Part shown: positions 7,659 to 13,776 of the stretch, in pieces | How positions within the stretch are numbered: the first letter of the stretch is position 1 | Layout: each line of letters opens with the position of its first letter | Notes under the pieces: model-generated | The model's input: only the letters and a program-made list of their open reading frames with translations | Told to the model about the DNA's origin: nothing | The model's database searches: none | Origin: GCA-2716945 sp964342835 | GTDB lineage: Bacteria > Pseudomonadota > Gammaproteobacteria > GCA-002705445 > GCA-002716945 | NCBI GenBank assembly: GCA_964342835.1 | Contig: CAYFGJ010000016.1 | Location: forward strand, 1 to 14,667 | Direction: 5' to 3' | DNA: 14,667 nucleotides | Program-made: the position numbers and the translations under genes

Positions 7659-8436
7659 AAATGCAGATATTTATGATTTGTATGAACAATCTGTTCAATC
7701 AGTTGAATTTGAAGTTGAATTTATAAATAAAATGTTTAAACGATACAATAGAGGAATTTGTTTAGATATAAGAGAAGATTTTTGTTCATCAGCATTTATA
7801 TCAACTGAATGGGTTAAAGCTAAAAATAAAAATGCGTATGCAGTAGATATAGATAAAAGTGCATTAAAGATTGCACATGAAAAAGCAAAAAATAGAATAT
7901 CAAAAGAACAATTAAACAGATTATTTTTAATCAAAGGAAACTCTTTAAATGTAAAACTAAAAAAAGTTAATTGCATATTAGCTACAAATTTTAGCTATTG
8001 GGTTTTTAAAGAAAGAGAAAGTTTAAAAAAATATTTTTTTAATACTTATAATAATTTAAAAAAAAATGGAATATTTATCTTAGATGCATTTGGTGGATAT
8101 GAAGCTCATCAAGAGCTAGAAGAAAAAACTAAACATAAGAATTTTACTTATGTTTGGGATCAATCTAGTTTTAATCCGATAAATAATGATTTGACCTGTT
8201 ATATACATTTTGAATTTAACGATGGATCAAAAATCAATAAAGCATTTAAATATGATTGGAGGCTTTGGTCTTTACCAGAAATTACAGAATGTTTAAAAGC
8301 TGCTGGTTTTAAGCAAGTTGATATATATATGCAAGGTTGGGACAAGAAAAAAGATGAAGAAAGCGATAAATTTTATTGCGTTAAAAAATGTGATGCAGAT
8401 GCTGGCTGGATTGCATATATAGTAGCATTAAGGTAA
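7630..8436 (+). CDS. Class I SAM-dependent methyltransferase, target unknown
   Basis: A 268-residue protein with a Rossmann-type SAM-binding region. The first motif is ICLDIREDFCSSAFISTEW at about residues 43-61, the REDFC variant in place of the common glycine-rich loop. It is followed by AYAVDIDKSALKIAHEKA, which supplies the acidic residue for the SAM ribose. CILATNFSYWVF and NLKKNGIFILDAFGG represent the later strands. The family with this REDFC signature is widespread, but I know no established substrate for it. The start at 7630 keeps the family-like N-terminus (ADIYDLYEQSVQ) and overlaps dusA by 29 bases; no good ribosome site is seen, suggesting coupled translation. The gene ends 8 bases before the -35 box of rnpB. 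Confidence 0.75.
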   Translation: MKRKYQLTAKNADIYDLYEQSVQSVEFEVEFINKMFKRYNRGICLDIREDFCSSAFISTEWVKAKNKNAYAVDIDKSALKIAHEKAKNRISKEQLNRLFLIKGNSLNVKLKKVNCILATNFSYWVFKERESLKKYFFNTYNNLKKNGIFILDAFGGYEAHQELEEKTKHKNFTYVWDQSSFNPINNDLTCYIHFEFNDGSKINKAFKYDWRLWSLPEITECLKAAGFKQVDIYMQGWDKKKDEESDKFYCVKKCDADAGWIAYIVALR

Positions 8437-8444
8437 AAGAATTA

Positions 8445-8472
8445 TTTACAGTAATTATTAATCTAGTATAAT
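8445..8472 (+). promoter_or_regulatory. rnpB promoter (sigma70 type)
   Basis: TTTACA (8445-8450), a 16-base spacer, then a perfect TATAAT (8467-8472). The -10 box ends 7 bases before 8480, where the P1 helix of the RNase P RNA begins, so the predicted transcription start coincides with the mature RNA end. Confidence 0.75.
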
Positions 8473-8479
8473 TCTTTGA

Positions 8480-8817
8480 GAGAGTCAGTTGTACGGTTGC
8501 TATATAGATATATAGAGGAAAGTCCGGGCTCCTATGGGTAAAGTGCCAGGTAATGCCTGGGGGATGTGAATCCACGGAAAGTGCTACAGAAAATGACCGC
8601 CTTAATATATAAAAGGTAAGGGTGAAAAGGTAAGGTAAGAGCTTACCACGTAATAAGGTAACTTATACGGTTAAAGCAAACCCCACTTGGAGCAAGGCAA
8701 ATTTATAGCAAATGTTGACCCATGACTTGCTATGTGGTTGCTGCTTGAGGTATATGGTGACATATATCCTAGATAAATAACTGTACATGACAGAACCCGG
8801 CTTATAGACTGACTCTC
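8480..8817 (+). ncRNA. rnpB: RNase P RNA, bacterial type A
   Basis: The catalytic RNA that removes tRNA 5' leaders, about 338 bases. The ends pair perfectly as helix P1 (GAGAGTCAG at 8480-8488 with CTGACTCTC at 8809-8817). Conserved blocks follow in order: GAGGAAAGTCCGGGCTCC (8515-8532), GTGCCAGGTAATGCCTGGGGG, ACAGAAAATGACCGCC, AAGGGTGAAAAGGT, GGAGCAAGGCAAA, GCTGCTTGAGG, and CAGAACCCGGCTTAT (8791-8805), whose part pairs with the first block to form P4. The overall plan matches beta/gammaproteobacterial forms. P15 looks unusual: a perfect 7-pair stem (8705-8711 with 8727-8733) closes a loop lacking the usual GGU. Its position just before mraZ matches Pseudomonas. Confidence 0.96.
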
Positions 8818-8840
8818 ATTTCTAAAAATACATTTTCTCT

Positions 8841-8866
8841 AAACATCATATAAATACATGTTTTTT
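8841..8866 (+). terminator. Weak candidate terminator after rnpB
   Basis: AAACAT (8841-8846) can pair with ATGTTT (8858-8863) and is followed by the end of a six-T run (8861-8866). The stem is short, AT-rich and has an 11-base loop, so this is only a possibility; no stronger hairpin is visible between rnpB and the mraZ promoter. Confidence 0.25.
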
Positions 8867-8931
8867 ATCATTATTCGTGTCTTTTCCTTTAAAAATCAAT
8901 GTTTTATCCTTATTTTATGGCGTTATAAGTC

Positions 8932-8960
8932 TTGCATATATTAAATAAAAAGCATATAGT
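8932..8960 (+). promoter_or_regulatory. mraZ/dcw operon promoter (sigma70 type)
   Basis: TTGCAT (8932-8937), a 17-base spacer and TATAGT (8955-8960). The predicted transcription start, near 8967, lies about 40 bases before the mraZ ATG. This is the only good promoter seen for the division genes; the genes up to ftsZ follow with overlaps or a 2-base gap. Confidence 0.62.
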
Positions 8961-8969
8961 GTTGAAATA

Positions 8970-9003
8970 TGGTAATATTTGTAAAAATATGGGAAATAGT
9001 GGT
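8970..9003 (+). promoter_or_regulatory. Candidate MraZ operator, TGG-type boxes at 10-base steps
   Basis: TGGT (8970), TGTA (8980), TGGG (8990) and TGGT (9000) begin exactly 10 bases apart, between the predicted transcription start and the mraZ ATG. E. coli MraZ represses its own operon by binding three TGGG-type boxes with this same 10-base period. Only one box here is a perfect TGGG, so the spacing carries most of the argument. Confidence 0.5.
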
Positions 9004-9007
9004 TAAT

Positions 9008-9460
9008 ATGTTTAAAGGTATACATAACATAAATTTAGATACAAAAGGGCGTTTAGCGATTCCTACTAAATATAGAGAATCTATAAATAACCAAGTTAAT
9101 GGAAATATGGTCATTACGATTGATACGGAAGAAAAATGTCTACTTCTTTATACATTACAAATATGGAATGAAATACAGAAAAGAATCAATAATTTACCAT
9201 CATTTAATAAAAACGCTAGAAGAATACAACGATTGCTAGTTGGTCATGCGGAAGATGTGATCATGGATAATAACGGGAGAATATTGATTTCGAGACCACT
9301 CAGAAATTCAGCAGATCTAGTTAAAAAAGTTACCTTAATAGGGCAAGGTGATAAATTTGAAATATGGAATGATGAATTATGGCAAAGCCAAGTTTCTAGA
9401 TGGAAAACCGAAGAAACTGATGAAACAGAAGAAACAGTCTTAGGAGATATACGTATATGA
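9008..9460 (+). CDS. mraZ: MraZ, transcriptional regulator of the dcw cluster
   Basis: A 150-residue DNA-binding protein with two AbrB-like half-domains that forms rings and represses its own division and cell wall operon. Both signature motifs are present: DTKGRLAIPTKYR near residues 11-23 and DNNGRILISRPLR near 86-98. The start is set at the ATG at 9008, giving the conserved MFKG beginning and a length close to the E. coli protein. An ATG at 8969 in the same frame would add 13 residues translated from the probable operator boxes and is rejected. The C-terminus is an acidic Thr/Glu-rich stretch (TEETDETEETV). The stop overlaps the next start as ATGA. Confidence 0.94.
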   Translation: MFKGIHNINLDTKGRLAIPTKYRESINNQVNGNMVITIDTEEKCLLLYTLQIWNEIQKRINNLPSFNKNARRIQRLLVGHAEDVIMDNNGRILISRPLRNSADLVKKVTLIGQGDKFEIWNDELWQSQVSRWKTEETDETEETVLGDIRI

Positions 9461-9657
9461 TGAATTTAACCAAATGTTACAAAATACTGGATATCACAGG
9501 CAATGAAAATTTGAGTAAAATAAAAAGAGCATTTATTAAAGCGGCTCTAAAATATCATCCTGATAAGACTAACAATGATTTAAACTCTAATCAGAGATTT
9601 ATTGAAGCTAGAGAAGCTTACGATAATATAATGAAATTTAAGAAATTAGTAGGATGA
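9457..9657 (+). CDS. Stand-alone J-domain mini-protein within the dcw cluster
   Basis: A 66-residue protein that is nearly nothing but a J domain, the part of DnaJ-type co-chaperones that activates DnaK. It has helix II (LSKIKRAFIKAALKYHP), the HPD tripeptide at residues 34-36, and helix III (NQRFIEAREAYDNIMKF). There is no Gly/Phe region, zinc finger, client-binding domain or membrane anchor. It overlaps mraZ and rsmH by 4 bases each (ATGA junctions), so it appears to be translationally coupled to both. I know of no such gene in standard dcw clusters. It may recruit DnaK to division proteins or to nascent products of the operon; that is inference. The J-domain call is firm. Confidence 0.85.
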   Translation: MMNLTKCYKILDITGNENLSKIKRAFIKAALKYHPDKTNNDLNSNQRFIEAREAYDNIMKFKKLVG

Positions 9658-10592
9658 TAAATCATATTCCAGTTTTAAAAGAAGAATCAATAAAATCGCT
9701 TTGTGTTAACAAGTCAGGTATATTTATTGATGCAACATTTGGATCTGGTGGACATTCTAAAGAAATACTGAATTATCTGAATAATGACGCCAAACTATTT
9801 GCTATAGATAAAGATCTTAACGCTATACATAATGCAGAAAAAAATATTTTAAAAGATAAACGGTTTACTCTTAAACATGGATGTTTTTCCTCCCTAGATG
9901 TAATAAGTAAAGACTGGGGAATTCATGGTTCTGTTAATGGAATCTTATTTGATCTAGGTGTTTCATCCGAACATATAGATAACCCTGAGAGAGGTTTTAG
10001 TTTTAAAAACGATGGACCTATTGATATGAGATTCGATCAGAATAGTGGATCCCCAGCTAGAAAATGGATATCTGAAGTTAGCGAAACATTGTTACGAGAT
10101 GTAATTAAAAAATTCGGTCAAGAAAGATATGCAAGTAAAATTGCACATAAGATAATAACCGATAGAAAAGTTAATAAAATAGAAAATACATATGATTTAG
10201 TCAATATAATCAACCAATCCATTCCAAAAAACGAGAAAAATAAACATAATGCAACTAGAACTTTTCAAGCTATAAGAATTCATATAAATCAAGAATTAGA
10301 AGTACTAAGAAAAGCTTTGGAAAAATCCTATAAAATATTAGCTCCAAGAGGGAGATTGGTTTTGATTACATATCATTCTTTAGAAGATAAAGTCATAAAA
10401 GACTTTATTATTATGACAGATACTAATCTTTCTACACCAAAAGATTTACCATTAGATAAGAAATTTTTAAAAAAGATGTTTAATGTTATATCAAAATCTA
10501 TAAAACCAACAGAGAATGAAATTCTTAATAATTCAAGATCTAGGTCTGCGAAGTTAAATATATTGGAGAAATGTGATGAAAATATCGGTTAA
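9654..10592 (+). CDS. rsmH: 16S rRNA (cytosine(1402)-N(4))-methyltransferase
   Basis: A 312-residue enzyme that methylates N4 of C1402 in the ribosomal decoding centre using SAM; its length is normal. Motifs in order: HIPVL at the start, DATFGSGGHSKEIL (SAM loop, about residues 26-39), AIDKDLNAI, FDLGVSSEHIDNPERGFSF, DGPIDMRFD, RTFQAIRIHINQEL, LVLITYHSLEDKVIKDF and NSRSRSAKLN. It takes its usual dcw place before ftsL. The start is in an ATGA overlap with the J-domain gene, with an AGG just ahead. The 3' end overlaps ftsL by 17 bases. Confidence 0.96.
   Translation: MINHIPVLKEESIKSLCVNKSGIFIDATFGSGGHSKEILNYLNNDAKLFAIDKDLNAIHNAEKNILKDKRFTLKHGCFSSLDVISKDWGIHGSVNGILFDLGVSSEHIDNPERGFSFKNDGPIDMRFDQNSGSPARKWISEVSETLLRDVIKKFGQERYASKIAHKIITDRKVNKIENTYDLVNIINQSIPKNEKNKHNATRTFQAIRIHINQELEVLRKALEKSYKILAPRGRLVLITYHSLEDKVIKDFIIMTDTNLSTPKDLPLDKKFLKKMFNVISKSIKPTENEILNNSRSRSAKLNILEKCDENIG
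10565..10568 (+). promoter_or_regulatory. Ribosome binding site that fixes the ftsL start
   Basis: GGAG lies 7 bases before the ATG at 10576 and only 4 before the in-frame GTG at 10573. Spacing therefore favours the ATG. Confidence 0.6.
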
Positions 10593-10857
10593 TCTTTTCA
10601 TTATACTTCTATTATCAATTTCTGCATTTTCAGTGGTGTATCTTAAATATCAGAATAGATTTATAAATATTCAGCTAGAAAAACAAGAAAAATCTTATAC
10701 CATGAAATTAAATCAACATAAGAGATTACTAGACACTAAAGCAAATTATGAAAAAAAGTTAAGCCAAAAAAGCTACAAAGAACTTTTAAATATGGATATT
10801 CCAAAAAAGAATCAGATTATTTATTTAAACTTAACGACTTCTAATGGAGGTATTTAA
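10576..10857 (+). CDS. ftsL: Cell division protein FtsL
   Basis: A 93-residue bitopic membrane protein of the divisome, partner of FtsB and FtsQ. It starts MKISVN and goes straight into one hydrophobic segment (about residues 5-21, LFIILLLSISAFSVVYL). A charged, probably coiled-coil stretch follows (FINIQLEKQEKSYTMKLNQHKRLLD). It ends in the FtsL-type tail LLNMDIPKKNQIIYLNL, comparable to the usual LGM..P...Q.I.L. Sequence conservation in FtsL is low, so the call rests on topology, size, the tail motif and the place directly after rsmH. The cytoplasmic N-tail is only a few residues, shorter than in E. coli. Confidence 0.82.
   Translation: MKISVNLFIILLLSISAFSVVYLKYQNRFINIQLEKQEKSYTMKLNQHKRLLDTKANYEKKLSQKSYKELLNMDIPKKNQIIYLNLTTSNGGI
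10846..10850 (+). promoter_or_regulatory. Strong ftsZ ribosome binding site
   Basis: GGAGG, 9 bases before the ftsZ ATG. It is the clearest properly spaced Shine-Dalgarno site in the window and fits the need for much more FtsZ than FtsL from one transcript. Confidence 0.75.
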
Positions 10858-10859
10858 TC

Positions 10860-12053
10860 ATGTTTGAAATGGTAGATAATTACAGTCAAAATGCGATTAT
10901 CAAAGTTATTGGCGTGGGCGGAGGCGGCGGTAATGCTGTTGGTACAATGCTCAGAGACAAAATACATGGAGCAGACTTTATAATTGCTAATACTGATGCT
11001 CAGGCGCTCAGAAACATAGAAGGAGCAACAACTGTGCAAATTGGTAACGAAATTACAAATGGTCTAGGTGCAGGAGCTGATCCAGAAAAAGGAAGACAAG
11101 CTGCGCTAGAATCTAAAGAACAACTGCAAAAAACTATAGAAGGTGCAGATATGCTTTTTATAGCAGCTGGAATGGGTGGTGGAACTGGTACAGGTGCAGC
11201 ACCGATTATTGCTCAAATTGCACGTGATTTAGGAATATTAACAGTTGCCGTTGTAACCAAGCCTTTTGAATGGGAAGGCAAAGAAAGAATGCAACATGCT
11301 GAACTTGGTATTTTAAATCTTGAAGAGTGGGTAGATTCTTTAATTGTTATACCTAATTCAAAATTAATGGAAGTATTTGGTGAAAATGGTTCAATATATT
11401 CACAATTTGATAATGCAGATGGTGTTATTACTGGTGCTGTAAAAGGAATTGCAGAGATTATTACAATAACAGGTTTTATGAATGTAGATTTTGCTGACGT
11501 TAAAACTGTTATGTCTGGAAAAGGTAAGGCTATGATGGGATCAGCAGTAGCTGAGGGAGAAAATAGAGCTGAAGATGCTGTTAATGCTGCATTAACCTGT
11601 CCACTTCTAGATAATATTGATTTGCATGGAGCAACTGGCGTATTAGTAAATATAACATCAGGAGATGATTTAACTCCAAAAGAGTTTGAGCTCATTGGAC
11701 GCAAGATCAAAGAAATAGCTGATGAAGAAGCGACAATCATCACAGGATGTATTAAAGAGGATGATAATCTCGGTGCATTAAGAGTTACGATTATTGCAAC
11801 TGGATTTGATGAAGATAAAAATATCAATGAAAGTAGTAATACAGTTGGTGTAGCTGAAAGCAATGATATTGATATAAATAAATCATCTACTTCTGATAGT
11901 TCTACAATGGTGACACCAAATGTAACACAGATGAACTTTAATACACATTCTAGTTTATTAAATACAGAAAAAAGTGTTAATGCTAGTAACGATGAAGAAG
12001 ATGATGATGAAAATATTGACATCCCAGCTTTTTTAAGGCAACAAGCTGACTAA
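10860..12053 (+). CDS. ftsZ: Cell division GTPase FtsZ
   Basis: A 397-residue tubulin homologue that forms the cytokinetic ring. The GTP-binding signature GGGTGTG is at residues 106-112, VIGVGGGGGNAV at 17-28, and the T7 loop NVDFAD at 208-213, with Asp210 and Asp213 matching E. coli Asp209 and Asp212. After about residue 320 comes a Ser/Asn/Asp-rich linker and the C-terminal peptide DIPAFLRQQAD, which in gammaproteobacteria binds FtsA and ZipA. The stretch EVFGENGSIYSQFDNADGV differs clearly from the usual KVLGRG...DAFGAAND region. The place is odd: normally ftsZ follows ftsA at the far end of the dcw cluster, but here it lies between ftsL and ftsI. Base composition looks less AT-rich than its neighbours, as might be expected of a conserved, highly expressed gene. 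Confidence 0.98.
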   Translation: MFEMVDNYSQNAIIKVIGVGGGGGNAVGTMLRDKIHGADFIIANTDAQALRNIEGATTVQIGNEITNGLGAGADPEKGRQAALESKEQLQKTIEGADMLFIAAGMGGGTGTGAAPIIAQIARDLGILTVAVVTKPFEWEGKERMQHAELGILNLEEWVDSLIVIPNSKLMEVFGENGSIYSQFDNADGVITGAVKGIAEIITITGFMNVDFADVKTVMSGKGKAMMGSAVAEGENRAEDAVNAALTCPLLDNIDLHGATGVLVNITSGDDLTPKEFELIGRKIKEIADEEATIITGCIKEDDNLGALRVTIIATGFDEDKNINESSNTVGVAESNDIDINKSSTSDSSTMVTPNVTQMNFNTHSSLLNTEKSVNASNDEEDDDENIDIPAFLRQQAD

Positions 12054-13776
12054 ACAAAAGGATAATGTAAAACATAATCAATGGAGACAATACATAATAT
12101 ATGTCGTTGTCTCCATCGCCTTTCTCTTAATTATATCTAGGACCATTTTATTACAGGGGTTTGATACTGACTGTTTTATTTTTAATCAAAAATCTTGTAA
12201 ATCAAATTTAAGCAAAGTAGCTAATAAAAGGCAGACACAAACTAGGCAAATTAATACTTTTAGAGGTGTGATCTATGATAGAAATGGAGAAATATTAGCT
12301 ATGAGTTTGCCGAGAAAAACTTTATGTATAAATTTCTCAGAAATAAATCAAAAGAAAAAGATAAATCTTAAAATATATAAACCGCTATTAAAATTAATTA
12401 ATATTAAAGAAAGCAGATTCGAACAATTGTTTGTTAGAAATAAAACAAAAAAAGAATATTATCTAAAAAGAAAACTTAATGATTCTATTGTAAATCAAAT
12501 TAAAAAATTAAAATTACCTGCATTGTTTTTTATTGACGAGTATCAAAGAATATACCCAGGCAGTAATTATTTTTCAAATATAATTGGTTTTACCAATATT
12601 GATGATGAAGGTCAAGAAGGAATTGAGTATGCTAAAAATAATTTATTAAGACCAATAAAAGGATTAAAAAGAATTAAAAAAGATAATTTAGGTAGACAAA
12701 TTGAAACTATAGAATTAATTAAATCTCCTAAATTTGGGCAAGATATTCATCTAAGTTTGGATAAATATATACAACTTCATGCATATAATATTTTAAAAAA
12801 ACATGTTAAAAAAACTAAATCTGATAGTGGATCTTTAGTATTGGTTAAAAATACCACAGGAGAAATTATTGCAATGACAAATTATCCTTCATTCAATCCC
12901 TCTAATAGACAAGAAATGAAAGGTGAGAGAATTAAAAATAAAGTTGTAACTGATATCATAGAACCAGGTTCAACTATGAAACCATTTATTGTATATACAG
13001 CACTAGAATCTGGTCGTTTTGATGAGTCATCAACTATTAATACCAAACCAGGTTATATAAAAATTGATGAACATACCATAAAAGATCATAGATATTTAGG
13101 TGAACTCAGTCTAAAAGGCATATTACAAAAATCAAGTAATGTTGGTGCATCTTTGGTAGCTTTAAAATTAGATAAAAAACATATTTCTGATAATCTTAAA
13201 AAATTACATTTTGGTAAATTATTATATATAGATTTGCCTGGTGAACAAAAAGGTAATCTACATCCTTATCAAAATTGGAAAAAAAGTGAACATGCATCAA
13301 TAAGTTATGGTTATGGGCTAGATATGACTTTATTACATCTAGCTAATGCATACACTACATTAGCTAATTATGGTAATTATGTTGAACTTAGATATCTCAA
13401 ACATATGGATAATGATAAGATATATAAGGAAAGAATTTTAGATAAAAAAATTTCAAAAAATGTAATAGAAATGATGACTAGTGTAGTATCCGTAGGAGGA
13501 ACAGCTAAAAGAGCCAGATTAGAAAAATATACAGTAGCCGGTAAAACTGGAACTGCTAAAATGATTGTAAATGGAAAATATAGTGAAAAAAAACGTGTAG
13601 TTTTATTTGTCGGTATTGTACCTGCAACAAAACCCGAATATGTTTCAGTAGTTATTTTAAGGAACCCAAAATCATCAGATCCAAGTGGCGGTAAAAATGC
13701 AGCACCCATATTTAAAGAATTTATGGGCCATACATTAAATTTGTTACAAGTTTATCCAGACAAGCATGATAAATAA
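12046..13776 (+). CDS. ftsI: Peptidoglycan transpeptidase FtsI (PBP3), start codon uncertain
   Basis: The septal class B penicillin-binding protein, which cross-links peptidoglycan at the division site. The open frame runs back to 12037 and encodes a lysine-rich cytoplasmic tail, one membrane helix (YIIYVVVSIAFLLIISRTILL, about 12091-12153) and the family motif FRGVIYDRNGEILA. There is no ATG, GTG or TTG before GTG 12268, which lies after the helix and inside that motif and so cannot be the true start. CTG at 12046, 7 bases after AAGG and overlapping the end of ftsZ, would give 576 residues (E. coli 588). With it the catalytic set is Ser309-Thr-Met-Lys312, Ser363-Ser-Asn365 and Lys500-Thr-Gly502, close to E. 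coli 307, 359 and 494. A one-base frameshift after ATG 12065 is the alternative. The C-terminus overlaps murE by 11 bases. Confidence 0.9.
   Translation: MTKQKDNVKHNQWRQYIIYVVVSIAFLLIISRTILLQGFDTDCFIFNQKSCKSNLSKVANKRQTQTRQINTFRGVIYDRNGEILAMSLPRKTLCINFSEINQKKKINLKIYKPLLKLINIKESRFEQLFVRNKTKKEYYLKRKLNDSIVNQIKKLKLPALFFIDEYQRIYPGSNYFSNIIGFTNIDDEGQEGIEYAKNNLLRPIKGLKRIKKDNLGRQIETIELIKSPKFGQDIHLSLDKYIQLHAYNILKKHVKKTKSDSGSLVLVKNTTGEIIAMTNYPSFNPSNRQEMKGERIKNKVVTDIIEPGSTMKPFIVYTALESGRFDESSTINTKPGYIKIDEHTIKDHRYLGELSLKGILQKSSNVGASLVALKLDKKHISDNLKKLHFGKLLYIDLPGEQKGNLHPYQNWKKSEHASISYGYGLDMTLLHLANAYTTLANYGNYVELRYLKHMDNDKIYKERILDKKISKNVIEMMTSVVSVGGTAKRARLEKYTVAGKTGTAKMIVNGKYSEKKRVVLFVGIVPATKPEYVSVVILRNPKSSDPSGGKNAAPIFKEFMGHTLNLLQVYPDKHDK

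Noticed and set aside
7695..7976. 93-codon minus-strand frame opposite the methyltransferase
   Set aside because: Phe/Leu/Ser-rich composition is what the AT-rich sense strand gives in reverse; no independent support.
8867..8931. Possible small RNA or extra gene between rnpB and the mraZ promoter
   Set aside because: No hairpin, start with ribosome site, or coding pattern is visible; it looks like plain AT-rich spacer.
8969..9007. Upstream ATG extending mraZ by 13 residues
   Set aside because: The conserved MFKG start is at 9008, and the extra part coincides with the probable operator boxes.
9410..9440. Short repeated GAAAC/GAAACAG units
   Set aside because: They encode the acidic Thr/Glu tail of MraZ and show no regular repeat-spacer pattern, so neither a CRISPR array nor a regulatory repeat.
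11213..12022. 269-codon frame on the minus strand opposite ftsZ
   Set aside because: It lies entirely within ftsZ, is Ser/Ile-rich with no recognisable motif, and looks like a by-product of ftsZ codon use.
12065..12070. ATG followed at once by TAA, as a regulatory minimal start-stop element before ftsI
   Set aside because: Spacing from AGGA is only 2 bases and such hexamers are common in AT-rich DNA; kept only as a hint of a possible frameshift.
13377..13709. 110-codon minus-strand frame opposite ftsI
   Set aside because: It is antisense to the KTG region of ftsI and has no ribosome site or family features.
12268..13776. ftsI starting at GTG 12268
   Set aside because: This would cut the RGVIYDRNG motif and remove the membrane anchor, which is clearly encoded upstream.
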